DNA from: Streptomyces cinereus
Lineage (GTDB): Bacteria; Pseudomonadota; Gammaproteobacteria; Pseudomonadales; Moraxellaceae
Reading direction: 5' to 3'
NCBI GenBank assembly: GCA_014647715.1
Contig: BMPS01000001.1
Coordinates: forward strand, 124,324 to 188,323
DNA: 64,000 bases
Shown: positions 45,061 to 54,044 of the stretch, piece by piece
Layout of the letters: every line of letters starts with the position of its first letter
Position numbering within the stretch: the stretch's first letter is position 1
Translations under genes and position numbers: made by a program
Notes under the pieces: model-generated
Seen by the model: the letters and a program-made list of their open reading frames with translations, nothing else
The model's database searches: none
Told to the model about the DNA's origin: nothing

Positions 45061-47019
45061 ATGAAAACAAACACGACTGAGCCAACCGATATAATTGAAG
45101 AAACTGCTAAATTAACCCAATTAGCCAATTTTATTCAATACCGCAAGCAGCAAAAATCACAGCTAACTAACACAGAAACCAATAAAAATAGCCTAAGCAA
45201 AAAAAATCAAAACAAAAACTCGAAATCCAAAGAAAAACCGAAAATCCTGCAAATTTTTGACCAAATCAATGAACAACTGTCAGAAGGTCATACCGTATAT
45301 GAGATGACGGTCAACAATGAAGATGAAAAATCACTCATTGCAGAGTTGACTGACGATAACTGGGCAAGCGTAATAGGGGCGGGTGATGAATTACGCAACC
45401 ATGACACCAATACACCTATCATTCTTCAAAAGCTCTCCCAATCAGTTGATGGAGTTGGTGAAACGCAAGTTAGCTACATTGTTTGGCTACATCGACAATG
45501 GTATGCAGAACAATCGTTAGCCAAGCAGTTGATGAAAATTGCTCATAGAAAAGTGGCGGCATTCAATGGTATATCTTCATCAAAAGAAGTCGATAACGGT
45601 TTGGCGCCCAATACGATGCAGCAGCTCGCCATCGAAAAGTCAAGCCAACACGCACTGAGTATCATTATCGGTGGGCCTGGCACGGGCAAAACTTTTACCG
45701 TGGCGAAGCTGGTAACCAGTTTGCAAAAGGGGCACGAGCATAAAAGAAAACAGGACCCTAATTTACCACCTTTATCTATCACCTTGACTGCACCCACAGG
45801 GAAGGCGGCGCAGCGTATGCAAGAATCATTGCGTATAAGCTTGCAAAAAAGCCTGCAAGATGAAGAAATCACTTTGGACAATGCAAAAACCTTACATCGG
45901 CTGTTAGGTATTGGTAGTGATGGCGTACCACGCTATCATGCCAAAAATCCGTTACCCGATGATTTGATTATCGTAGATGAAGCGTCCATGTTAGGGCTTG
46001 AGCTTGCCAGTCAGCTGGTTGATGCTATCAAACCCACGGGTCGGCTGATTTTGTTGGGTGATGCAAATCAGCTGGCTGCGGTAGATGCGGGGTCGGTTCT
46101 ATCAGATTTGTGTGCGGTGACGCGTTTGCAGCTTTATATCACGGAATTGACCGAGTCAAAACGCTTTGATTCAAATTCTGTGGTCGGTCAGTTTGCTCTC
46201 GCTATTCAGCAAAATTTACCTGCCGCTAAAAAAATAAAGCTCATCCAGCGATTATTACAACCCGTTGATTTACAAGGAATTAACACATCTCAAAGTGCAA
46301 ATCCATCAGACTTGGCTGGTAAAACACCACAAACAGCCAATATTCCTTTTTACCCAATTGATGTGTCTTCGAGTTTGCCTGCTGTTTTCAGCCAATTAGC
46401 GAAACCTTATCATCCATTTTTTGCGCTTATGCAGCAATGGTACAGCCAGCCAGTCAATATTTTTGAAGCGAATCATCGAAAAGAGCTGTTTGAGGTATTT
46501 GATAGTTACCGCATTCTGTGTGCAGGTCATCAAGGACAATTGGGCACCCAATCAATTAACCAAAAGATGAGCCTAGCTTTTACCGAGTTTTCCAAAATCA
46601 CGCGAACCAAAGCTTACTTTTATCACGGTTTGCCTATTATCATCCAAAACAATGATTATCAGTTGGGGTTATTCAATGGCGATATTGCGATTTGTCTGTT
46701 GTATCAAGGGCAGCTATACGCGTGTTTTGCAGAAAAAGTGATACCTATTCAGCGATTAAGCCGTGAAAGTTGTGACTATGCGTATGCGATGACCATCCAT
46801 AAATCACAAGGCTCAGAATTTCATACGGTCGCCATTTGTATTGATAAAGCCCATACAAGGCTACTAAGCCAAGCGCTGATTTATACAGCGGTCACGCGCA
46901 GTAAATCAGCCTTATCCATATTTAGCGCTAAAGAGAATTTTGAGTTAGCTGTGACGCAAAAAGCCGTGCGACAAACTGGTTTGCAATTACAATTTGATCA
47001 TCTCAATAATACGCCGTAA
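45061..47019 (+). CDS. recD: RecBCD enzyme subunit RecD (5'-3' helicase)
   Basis: The fast 5'-3' helicase of RecBCD. The 652-residue protein has Walker A (IIGGPGTGKTFTVAKL, about residue 201), LTAPTGKAAQRMQESL, Walker B (LIIVDEASMLGLEL), LILLGDANQLAAVDAGSVL and the C-terminal UvrD-like AYAMTIHKSQGSEFHTV and YTAVTRSKSALSIF. It is close to the E. coli length (608). Residues 28-60 form a Lys/Asn/Ser-rich linker with the NSLSK motif, and a second polar insert lies near residue 405. It ends the recC-recB-recD unit, with the terminator at 47078-47103. Confidence 0.94.
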   Translation: MKTNTTEPTDIIEETAKLTQLANFIQYRKQQKSQLTNTETNKNSLSKKNQNKNSKSKEKPKILQIFDQINEQLSEGHTVYEMTVNNEDEKSLIAELTDDNWASVIGAGDELRNHDTNTPIILQKLSQSVDGVGETQVSYIVWLHRQWYAEQSLAKQLMKIAHRKVAAFNGISSSKEVDNGLAPNTMQQLAIEKSSQHALSIIIGGPGTGKTFTVAKLVTSLQKGHEHKRKQDPNLPPLSITLTAPTGKAAQRMQESLRISLQKSLQDEEITLDNAKTLHRLLGIGSDGVPRYHAKNPLPDDLIIVDEASMLGLELASQLVDAIKPTGRLILLGDANQLAAVDAGSVLSDLCAVTRLQLYITELTESKRFDSNSVVGQFALAIQQNLPAAKKIKLIQRLLQPVDLQGINTSQSANPSDLAGKTPQTANIPFYPIDVSSSLPAVFSQLAKPYHPFFALMQQWYSQPVNIFEANHRKELFEVFDSYRILCAGHQGQLGTQSINQKMSLAFTEFSKITRTKAYFYHGLPIIIQNNDYQLGLFNGDIAICLLYQGQLYACFAEKVIPIQRLSRESCDYAYAMTIHKSQGSEFHTVAICIDKAHTRLLSQALIYTAVTRSKSALSIFSAKENFELAVTQKAVRQTGLQLQFDHLNNTP

Positions 47020-47077
47020 AAGATAGGTCATAAAACAGACATTATAAAAAGATACCTTCTAAAAAAATACGCCATAA

Positions 47078-47103
47078 AAAAAGGTATCCATCGATACCTT
47101 TTT
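47078..47103. terminator. Terminator between recD and hpt
   Basis: An 11-bp stem (AAAAAGGTATC / GATACCTTTTT) with a 4-nt loop and A/T tracts on both sides, so it serves both convergent units. Confidence 0.9.
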
Positions 47104-47120
47104 ATTTATGACAAGCAGTT

Positions 47121-47678
47121 TTACACATTTTTTAACGCATAAATCCCTGGCATATGGCGTAGATACCCGTGATAGTCCATACCGCAGCCATACACATAAC
47201 GATCTGCCACATCTAGACCCACAAAATCGACTTTAAACTCTTGCACTTTTCGGTCATGGAGTTTATTGAGTAGCACACAGGTGCGGATAGATTTTGGATT
47301 TTCTTTTGCCAACTCATCGACCACCGCTTTTAGGGTAATGCCTTCATCAAAAATATCATCAATTAATAAAATATCTTCACCTGCCAAATCAATTTCAGGT
47401 TTGAATTTCCATTCAAGTTCATTGGTGCCTTGGTTGTTGCGATAGCGGGTAGCATGGATATAGTACATACGATGATAAAAAGTAAACTGGGTAAGCAGTT
47501 GACCTGCTGGAATCAACCCACCATTCATCACCACCATCACAATGGGGTTTTGACCTGCATAGTGCAGGTTGACACTGGCTGCCAAACGCTCGTAAGCACT
47601 ACTCACTTCAAAGCTACTGATAAGACATTCAGAATTGCGTAGCGCTTCTTCGATTTGCTGATTGCTAAGTTGATTCAT
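47121..47678 (-). CDS. hpt: Hypoxanthine(-guanine) phosphoribosyltransferase
   Basis: Purine salvage: joins hypoxanthine or guanine to PRPP. The 185-residue protein has the PRPP-binding loop ILLIDDIFDEGITLKAVVDEL (core IDDIFDEGITL), an upstream VVMNGGLIPAGQLL and a late VGLDVADRYVYGCGMDYHG with the base-binding aromatic and Asp residues. It is the long Acinetobacter/Pseudomonas type that lacks close similarity to E. coli Hpt. A TAGGTCC site precedes the ATG. Single gene. Confidence 0.9.
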   Translation of the reverse strand: MNQLSNQQIEEALRNSECLISSFEVSSAYERLAASVNLHYAGQNPIVMVVMNGGLIPAGQLLTQFTFYHRMYYIHATRYRNNQGTNELEWKFKPEIDLAGEDILLIDDIFDEGITLKAVVDELAKENPKSIRTCVLLNKLHDRKVQEFKVDFVGLDVADRYVYGCGMDYHGYLRHMPGIYALKNV

Positions 47679-47758
47679 GGTGGACCTATTAATTTAAAAA
47701 AATAAGTGGGCTATTGTAACGCAGTTTTAGCTAATTGAATAATAACGGTTAGCAATAC

Positions 47759-48430
47759 CTAATTGTTAAATATTAACGCTTGGTAATGTTTGGTAAAACG
47801 CTCAAGCGATTCTTGTGGCATTTGTGGGATTAAACGGTGTAGGGCAATGTCAATTACTTTGACGATGATGCCATCGGTCACTGGAATTGCCGCGCGTTTG
47901 AGCATATTTAAATTGAGCGTTTTGGTAAAGTCGACCAAAAAATGTTGCAAACAGGCTTTGGTTAACTCGCTAAATAACCGAATCAAATTTTGCTGCTCTT
48001 CAAGCCCGTTACCTGCTTGGACATTTTCTATGGTAGTCAGTAAATTCTTTGCCAACTCATCAGTGAGTGGCACTGAGATACGACGTTCACCCGATTGGGT
48101 GGTTTTTAACACTTTTTGGTCAAAAAAATCAAAGCTGGGTAGCACATCCTCATTTTTTGTAGGGCTTAACAGTGTGTTAATCAGTTTATCGCTAGTTGCT
48201 TCAATGGTTTCTGCGGTTTTAATCAAATGCGCTTTTCGCTCTGAATCATCGGGTAGCGATTCGATTAATTTAATCAGTAGCGCATCCATCAGCTCTTTAC
48301 TAGTCAATTGGGTGATTTTATCGCGATAAACGTCATAACGTTCGCTGCTTTTGCTACCAATCAGCTCATACGCCTTATCAATGGTAGCGCTCAATTCTAC
48401 GGAAGGGGTAAACCCAAAATAATAGCTCAT
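47759..48430 (-). CDS. Conserved-looking hypothetical protein downstream of roxA
   Basis: I do not recognise this 223-residue protein. It is soluble, mostly helical (long Leu/Ile-rich helices throughout), with no signal peptide, membrane segment or cysteine pair. It has one cysteine (ACLQHF). It starts 12 bases after the roxA stop on the same strand, so it is translated with roxA. A role with ribosomal protein hydroxylation is not implied by the sequence. Length, clean start and operon position support a real gene. Confidence 0.75.
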   Translation of the reverse strand: MSYYFGFTPSVELSATIDKAYELIGSKSSERYDVYRDKITQLTSKELMDALLIKLIESLPDDSERKAHLIKTAETIEATSDKLINTLLSPTKNEDVLPSFDFFDQKVLKTTQSGERRISVPLTDELAKNLLTTIENVQAGNGLEEQQNLIRLFSELTKACLQHFLVDFTKTLNLNMLKRAAIPVTDGIIVKVIDIALHRLIPQMPQESLERFTKHYQALIFNN

Positions 48431-48442
48431 AATATTTTTTCG

Positions 48443-49630
48443 TTATCCAATGATTTCTTCAGGGTAATCAATCACTACCCAGCCATTTTCAATCCAATCA
48501 CAAATTATATCAGTTTCGACATCGGCTGCTTGCAAAATTTGCTCATCGATTGATTCACCATTGGCAAGCCGAATGAGGAGTGATTGCGCGTTAGCTGGTA
48601 TATCGTCCGCGTCAATAGCACAGCCATTGACATAAATTTTTGCTTGAGTTTTTGAATCCGCTTGGGTTTGGGTAAAGATAATACGGCTAGACATGTCTTG
48701 CATGATGACTGCACCCGCTGCCAAAGCGCTTTGTATCTCATCAATATCGGCATACGTGTCAGGGAGCATCAGCTCATATTGACGCTTGCTTACCGTTTCG
48801 CTAATCGCTTGAGTGATTATTTCATCGCCAAGTTCAGAGTTTAGCAGCGCAATCAGCTGCGCTTTGATATCGTGAACGCTGGCTATCGACAGCTCGCCTG
48901 CAACTGCCGTTGGTTGGTTGATTTTGAGGGGAATGGCTAAATCATCAAAATGGGTAGCGACATCCGCCAAACTATCGAGCAGCTGTAATGGGGTAGGTCG
49001 TCTGAAGCCAAACGAAAAAGTCAAACAATCGTCAACGGCCACCCCGTAGTGGGAGAGATTGGTCGGTACATACAGCACATCGCCTGGCTCAAGCACCTCA
49101 TCAAATATCAGCTCGCCCATCTCATTCATCAAACGAATCGGTTGACCTGCTTCAAATTGGGTGGTTTGGTCGCAATACTTGCCCAATTGCCAATGGCGTT
49201 TGCCGTAGCCTTGCGCCAAAAAGACATCGTAATTGTCATAATGCTTGCCAACGCTGCCACCTGAGGGCGCATACGACACCATGATGTCATCACGTTGCCA
49301 CTGCGCAATAAAATCAAACGCATGCCATAGGTTGCCAAGCGCTGGCGACCATTGTTCCATATTTTGCACCAGCACCGTCCAATGTTTTGGCAGTTTTTGA
49401 AAATCTTTGGCGGTAAAAGGGCTGGTTTTAAGTGACCATTGCTGGTTATTTTCGCTGATGAGTCGGGCAGTGGCGTCTTCATCTTGGGCAAGCCCGATGA
49501 TATCGTCTGGCTCAAACATACCAACCAATTGCGGCAAGCCCTGCTTGATTAGCAGTGGCTTTTTTTGCCAGTACTCGCTCAAAAATTGTTCGGGGCTGAT
49601 ATCGCTAGGCAAACAAAAATGCTGGGTCAT
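48443..49630 (-). CDS. roxA: 50S ribosomal protein L16 arginine hydroxylase RoxA (YcfD)
   Basis: A 2-oxoglutarate/Fe(II) oxygenase of the JmjC-like cupin type that hydroxylates an arginine of ribosomal protein L16. The 395-residue protein has EQFLSEYWQKKPLLIKQ, the iron-binding HYDNYDVFLAQGYGKRHW (His-x-Asp) and the distal His in PTNLSHYGVAVDDCLTFS, then FGFRRPTP, all as in YcfD. The C-terminal part is a winged-helix-like domain. The frame extends eleven codons upstream; the ATG at 49630 (MTQHF) gives the family N-terminus, although its ribosome-binding site is poor. First gene of a two-gene unit. Confidence 0.92.
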   Translation of the reverse strand: MTQHFCLPSDISPEQFLSEYWQKKPLLIKQGLPQLVGMFEPDDIIGLAQDEDATARLISENNQQWSLKTSPFTAKDFQKLPKHWTVLVQNMEQWSPALGNLWHAFDFIAQWQRDDIMVSYAPSGGSVGKHYDNYDVFLAQGYGKRHWQLGKYCDQTTQFEAGQPIRLMNEMGELIFDEVLEPGDVLYVPTNLSHYGVAVDDCLTFSFGFRRPTPLQLLDSLADVATHFDDLAIPLKINQPTAVAGELSIASVHDIKAQLIALLNSELGDEIITQAISETVSKRQYELMLPDTYADIDEIQSALAAGAVIMQDMSSRIIFTQTQADSKTQAKIYVNGCAIDADDIPANAQSLLIRLANGESIDEQILQAADVETDIICDWIENGWVVIDYPEEIIG

Positions 49631-49773
49631 ATTTTTTCGTTCAGTGGGATAGGTAACGCGCATTATAGCAAAGGCAGTCTATCAAAACCCCATAATAAAA
49701 TTTTTTTCACCAAAGTGTAAAAAAAAGCGTAAAAATATGAAACATATTGAACTGGAAAGTTTTATATTTTTGG

Positions 49774-49802
49774 TTGTATTGGCTATAGCGCTCGTATATA
49801 GT
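49774..49802 (+). promoter_or_regulatory. Candidate promoter of the acyl-CoA synthetase gene
   Basis: TTGTAT, a 17-bp spacer, then TATAGT, about 90 bases before the start codon. A fair sigma-70 match; not proven. Confidence 0.45.
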
Positions 49803-49889
49803 CAATACTCACAAGGAAGTACTCACAGCAAAGTTAGACGAGCAATATTTGATTGACTCGTTGGTTATACCACAACAAAGGAATGTTCT

Positions 49890-51554
49890 ATGACAGCTAT
49901 TTTAAATCAACACGAAAACTACCTACAAGCAGACCAAGCTTATGGTTTTCCCTTGCTTATCAAAAATTTATTGTCTCGTGCCAAAGTGGTTTCTGGCGAC
50001 AAAAAAATCCATTACGCCGACAAAACCAGCTACACCTATCATGAGTTTTTTAAACGTGTCAATCGCTTAGCCAATGTCTTAAAAGGCTTAAATCTACAAA
50101 AAGGCGATGTGGTTGCAGTCATGGATTGGGATACACACCGTTATTTGGAATGTTATTTTGCCATCCCGATGTGTGGCTATATCTTGCAAACCGTCAATGT
50201 GCGTTTGTCAGAAGACAAAGTGCTATATACCATCAATCACGCCAAACCAAAAGCGCTACTGTTAAATTCAGAATTTTCACCGATGATCAAAAGCCATACC
50301 CAAGATGCGCCATCGGTCGAGCATGTGATTTGGTTGGATGATAACAACACGCCAATGCCCCCATATGCCCAAGGCGAATACGAAACCATGCTAGCGCAAG
50401 CCAGCGATGAGTACGAGTTTGAAGATTTTGATGAAAACACCATTGCCACAACCTTCTATACCAGCGGCACAACAGGCAACCCCAAAGGCGTATTTTTTAG
50501 CCATCGTCAAATCGTCATGCATACGCTCGTCGTTGCCGTTGCCAATGCACTTAATATCGAAGGTCAAGGGCTGCGCTACTCAGATGTCTATATGCCAATG
50601 ACGCCTATGTTCCATGTCCATGCTTGGGGTTTCCCTTTTGTCGCAACCATGCTAGGACTGGAGCAAATCTATCCGGGTCGCTATGTGCCTTCTACTATGG
50701 TTGACTTGGTAAAAAAACACAATGTCACCACCACGCATGGCGTACCAACGATTTTGCAAATGCTACTGGGTGAAATCAACAGCCGCCAAGAAAAATTCAA
50801 CGGCTTAAAAATGGTCATCGGCGGCTCTAAACTCAATCAAGGGCTTGCCAAAATGGCTGTAGCCAGCGGCATCGAAGTTTGTACCGGCTATGGCATGTCA
50901 GAGACTTGTCCTATTATCAGCATTGTCAACTTTGATGAAACATTCCAAGACATGAGCGAAGAACAACAAATTGAGCATCGCTGCTTGTCTGGCTCGCCGG
51001 TGCCATTGGTCGATTTGCAAATCTGGCACAATGGCAAACGTATGCCAAACGATGGCACATCCACAGGCGAAATCGTGGTACGTTCACCTTGGTTGACGCA
51101 AAGTTACTACAAAAATCAGGACGCAGGCAACGAGCTGTGGGAGGGCGGTTATCTGCACACCCAAGACATCGGTTGGATGGACGCAAAAGGCAATGTCAAA
51201 ATCACCGACCGACTAAAAGATGTCATCAAATCGGGGGGCGAATGGATATCTTCGCTTGAAGTAGAAACCATCATGTCATTACACCCAAGCGTTGCCGACA
51301 TTGCTGTGATTGCGATTCCTGATGCGCGCTGGGGTGAGCGTCCGATGGCGTTGATTGTGCTCAAACCCGATTATCAAGACACCAAAGCCGAAGACATCAT
51401 CGCGATTGCGCAACAAGCGTATGAGCGCGGTCATTTGCCAAAATACGGTATTCCGCAGGATGTGAAATTTATCACGGAATTACCAAAAACCAGCGTAGGT
51501 AAAATTGATAAAAAAGTCATCCGCGATCAATATGCCCAAGGGTTATTTGCTTAG
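49890..51554 (+). CDS. Fatty-acid/acyl-CoA synthetase (AMP-binding family)
   Basis: Activates a carboxylic acid, probably a medium- or long-chain fatty acid, to its CoA ester through an acyl-AMP. The 554-residue protein has the AMP-binding motif TFYTSGTTGNPKGVFFSH, the GYGMSETCPI motif, the GYLHTQDIGW hinge Asp segment, DRLKDVIKSGGEWIS and the C-terminal catalytic Lys in KTSVGKIDKK. This is the class that includes medium-chain acyl-CoA ligases (AlkK-like); the exact substrate cannot be told. AAAGGAATG precedes the ATG. Single gene with terminator. Confidence 0.9.
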   Translation: MTAILNQHENYLQADQAYGFPLLIKNLLSRAKVVSGDKKIHYADKTSYTYHEFFKRVNRLANVLKGLNLQKGDVVAVMDWDTHRYLECYFAIPMCGYILQTVNVRLSEDKVLYTINHAKPKALLLNSEFSPMIKSHTQDAPSVEHVIWLDDNNTPMPPYAQGEYETMLAQASDEYEFEDFDENTIATTFYTSGTTGNPKGVFFSHRQIVMHTLVVAVANALNIEGQGLRYSDVYMPMTPMFHVHAWGFPFVATMLGLEQIYPGRYVPSTMVDLVKKHNVTTTHGVPTILQMLLGEINSRQEKFNGLKMVIGGSKLNQGLAKMAVASGIEVCTGYGMSETCPIISIVNFDETFQDMSEEQQIEHRCLSGSPVPLVDLQIWHNGKRMPNDGTSTGEIVVRSPWLTQSYYKNQDAGNELWEGGYLHTQDIGWMDAKGNVKITDRLKDVIKSGGEWISSLEVETIMSLHPSVADIAVIAIPDARWGERPMALIVLKPDYQDTKAEDIIAIAQQAYERGHLPKYGIPQDVKFITELPKTSVGKIDKKVIRDQYAQGLFA

Positions 51555-51578
51555 ACTGTCACTTAATCACAATAAATT

Positions 51579-51614
51579 AAAAAGCAAAGTAAAAAACAAA
51601 GTAAAAAGCAAAGT
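51579..51614 (+). repeat. Three 12-bp tandem repeats after the acyl-CoA synthetase gene
   Basis: AAAAAGCAAAGT, AAAAAACAAAGT, AAAAAGCAAAGT in direct succession, 25 bases after the stop codon. Confidence 0.85.
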
Positions 51615-51644
51615 AAAAAAGGTAGAATTTTTTCTACCTTTTTT
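51615..51644. terminator. Terminator between acyl-CoA synthetase and the FAD oxidoreductase
   Basis: A 13-bp stem (AAAAAAGGTAGAA / TTCTACCTTTTTT) with a 4-nt loop; works for both convergent genes. Confidence 0.9.
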
Positions 51645-51661
51645 ATCAAGCCAGCAATCCA

Positions 51662-53107
51662 TCAAACCATTAACCGTTGATTGACCTTTGCCATCGGTAA
51701 CGGATACTGTCGGGCTTTGGCAATATCGCGTGCCACGATATTGACCTCATTGACATCAATTTTGTGCCAGTTGGGACGCTTGCAAGCAGATTTTTCTATC
51801 AAATTGGCATCAACTAGCGCATCCATGACTTTATCTGCCACATCTAGGGTAGAATTGGCTTTCACATTTTCTGCCACCGCATAACGCAGCTTGGCAAACA
51901 CCTGCAAATCCGCGACGCGCACGGTAATATCATCACTTGGTACTTGCTGCCCACCATATAACGCATTATCTCCCGCTTGGGCAGTTTTAAAACTTGGCAC
52001 AAATTCGCTGACATAATCTATGGCGTTTTGGGTACGCTGTTTTAGTGCGTTTGGCTCCCAGCCGTTTTCAATATAACTTAGATATTGTGGATTAATGGGC
52101 GGTTGGCTGCTTTGTTGTGTGGCTTTGGTCAAACCATCATTAAATAAGGTGATGTTTTCGGTCATGCCATGCAGCTGAAAAAACCCATCAGGATAAGGGG
52201 TGAACTGCGCCATGCCATTGGGCGTGCCACGCTCACCGTGAAAAATAATCTCAGGCAAACGCCCCTTATAATCACGCCATTCACTGATATAGGAAGCTTT
52301 AAATTCTACCATGCGCTTGATATGCACGCCTGCCTTGTCATCAATAATACCGGTTCTAAACCCGCAAGCATTGACCACAAAATCAGCATAAATATGCTGC
52401 AGCTCGCCATGTTCATCGGTAAATGACACTTGCCAGCCATCCATATGACGTTTTAAATCATTAACTTGGGCATTTAGATGTACTTGAGCGCGCTGTAGGC
52501 GCTGCAATTGTAAAAAAGCACTGGCAGAGAGTCTAAAAATATTCCAGCCAAATTCTTGCACCGCAATGATGGGGTATTGCAGTTTTTCCAAATCCATTAC
52601 TTTAAGAGCCGCCACAACCCACTCATCCGTGGTGCTCGGAATGTCTTTAGCTGCTAATTGAATCAGTTGTTGAATTTGCTGCTTGTCATACACTCGGTAA
52701 TAATCTTGAACTTTGCCCAACACTTGGTTGCTAGGGTCAGCATCAACCAAGGATTGATAGTAAGCCGTTAACATATCAAGACGTGGCAGTAAGTCAGTGG
52801 CGGTGCTGTTATCGCGTTTTGGCACCGTGATGAGGGTGGGACGCACATCAATACTCTCTGGATATAACTTGGCAATATCAATACATTGGCGCATCAACAT
52901 GCGGCAATCTTCATCACTGATTTCGCGGTACAAATTGCCACCTGCATGCAGATGACACATGGGTGGGGCATTGATAAGGCTGGCATTTTTTTCAATCAAA
53001 TGCACATGAATGCCCGCCATTGCCAGCCGTATAGCAATCGTAGAACCTGCTGAACCACCGCCAATCACTGCTACGGTCGGTGATTGCGTACTTGAATTAA
53101 CGTACAT
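51662..53107 (-). CDS. FAD-dependent oxidoreductase (DAO-like)
   Basis: The 481-residue protein has an N-terminal Rossmann FAD site (VAVIGGGSAGSTIAIRLAMAG with GxGxxG near residue 16 and the ribose-binding Glu in LIEKN). It later has DFVVNACGFRTG, a typical second FAD contact of the D-amino-acid-oxidase/glycerol-3-phosphate-dehydrogenase superfamily. I cannot name a substrate. It begins 263 bases from the divergent fasciclin gene, and the shared gap holds one copy of the TTTTTATACT operator. So it may belong to the same regulon as the lipid-modification set. The ATG at 53107 is clear. Confidence 0.8.
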   Translation of the reverse strand: MYVNSSTQSPTVAVIGGGSAGSTIAIRLAMAGIHVHLIEKNASLINAPPMCHLHAGGNLYREISDEDCRMLMRQCIDIAKLYPESIDVRPTLITVPKRDNSTATDLLPRLDMLTAYYQSLVDADPSNQVLGKVQDYYRVYDKQQIQQLIQLAAKDIPSTTDEWVVAALKVMDLEKLQYPIIAVQEFGWNIFRLSASAFLQLQRLQRAQVHLNAQVNDLKRHMDGWQVSFTDEHGELQHIYADFVVNACGFRTGIIDDKAGVHIKRMVEFKASYISEWRDYKGRLPEIIFHGERGTPNGMAQFTPYPDGFFQLHGMTENITLFNDGLTKATQQSSQPPINPQYLSYIENGWEPNALKQRTQNAIDYVSEFVPSFKTAQAGDNALYGGQQVPSDDITVRVADLQVFAKLRYAVAENVKANSTLDVADKVMDALVDANLIEKSACKRPNWHKIDVNEVNIVARDIAKARQYPLPMAKVNQRLMV

Positions 53108-53248
53108 AATTTTGCCCTTATGCGTTGCCCAAAATGAAGAAATAAATTGTAGCGGAAAATAATCTAGTTACTGTGACATTTATGCAGTCATTGTCGCTTT
53201 TGTTGTTAATGAATTTTACCTAATAGTATATATTAAAATAAATAGTAT

Positions 53249-53272
53249 TTTTTATACTTTTTAGTATAAAAA
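53249..53272. promoter_or_regulatory. Operator copy 1: TTTTTATACT-N4-AGTATAAAAA
   Basis: Perfect 10-bp arms with spacer TTTT, between the divergent FAD oxidoreductase and fasciclin genes. The same arms and spacing recur only at 61335-61358, next to a tetR gene. The TATACT inside each arm also resembles a -10 box, so binding could block promoters on either strand. Confidence 0.7.
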
Positions 53273-53370
53273 TATATTGAAAATTCCAATATTATCAGTT
53301 AAAGTTAATTTAGCTTAAAAAGCTGAGCTGTATTTTATCCAACAATCATAATTAAATAAGGAAAATAAGT

Positions 53371-53886
53371 ATGTTAAAACAAGCCTTTTTAGCAGCGGCG
53401 ATTTCTACCACGTTGTTAGCCGGTTGTGCCACGACGCCAACCCATACCACTCATGCACCGATGCACACGGCTAACATTGTTGATGTGGCAAAATCAAATC
53501 CAGATTTTTCAATATTAGTTGAAGCGGTGGTAGCCGCAGGATTAGCCGACACCGTCGCGACCACTAAAAACATCACCGTATTTGCGCCGACCAATGCTGC
53601 GTTTGCCAATCTACTGGCTGAGCTTGGTATGACCAAAGCGCAATTGTTTGCAAACAAACCGTTACTGCAATCTGTGTTAACTTATCATGTGCTACCGGCC
53701 ACAGTGATGGCAAAAGATGTCAAGCCAGGGATGGTTAAAACCTTACAAGGTCAAAACGTCATGGTGACTTCAAATGGTAAATTACAAGACGCCAATGGAC
53801 GTGTTGCCAACATTGTGACCACAGATATCAAAGCGAGCAATGGTGTGGTACATGTGATTGACCGTGTCATATTGCCAAAAAGATAA
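53371..53886 (+). CDS. Fasciclin-domain lipoprotein
   Basis: A 171-residue protein with a lipobox (LLAGC at the end of the hydrophobic segment) and one FAS1 domain: NPDFSILVEAVVAAGLADTV, ITVFAPTNAAFANLLAELG, LLQSVLTYHVLPATVMAKDV and the closing NGVVHVIDRVILP are all textbook FAS1 blocks. Bacterial single-FAS1 proteins are exported; functions are mostly unknown, with adhesion or small-molecule binding suggested. AAGGAAAATAAG precedes the ATG. It is the first gene of a plus-strand arm with the FAD enzyme and the SDR that follow, though a 158-base gap separates it from the next gene. Confidence 0.9.
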   Translation: MLKQAFLAAAISTTLLAGCATTPTHTTHAPMHTANIVDVAKSNPDFSILVEAVVAAGLADTVATTKNITVFAPTNAAFANLLAELGMTKAQLFANKPLLQSVLTYHVLPATVMAKDVKPGMVKTLQGQNVMVTSNGKLQDANGRVANIVTTDIKASNGVVHVIDRVILPKR

Positions 53887-54044
53887 GTTATCATAGATAT
53901 AGTTATCCGCCATAAATTGTTGTCTTGATTCATAGTTATCTTTAGTTATAGTAGCCAACAATTTATTGGTCTGATGGCATAGCGGTGATACGATTCATCG
54001 CTATTTTTTTAACTTTCAAAAATCGTTATAGAGCGGGTAAAACT

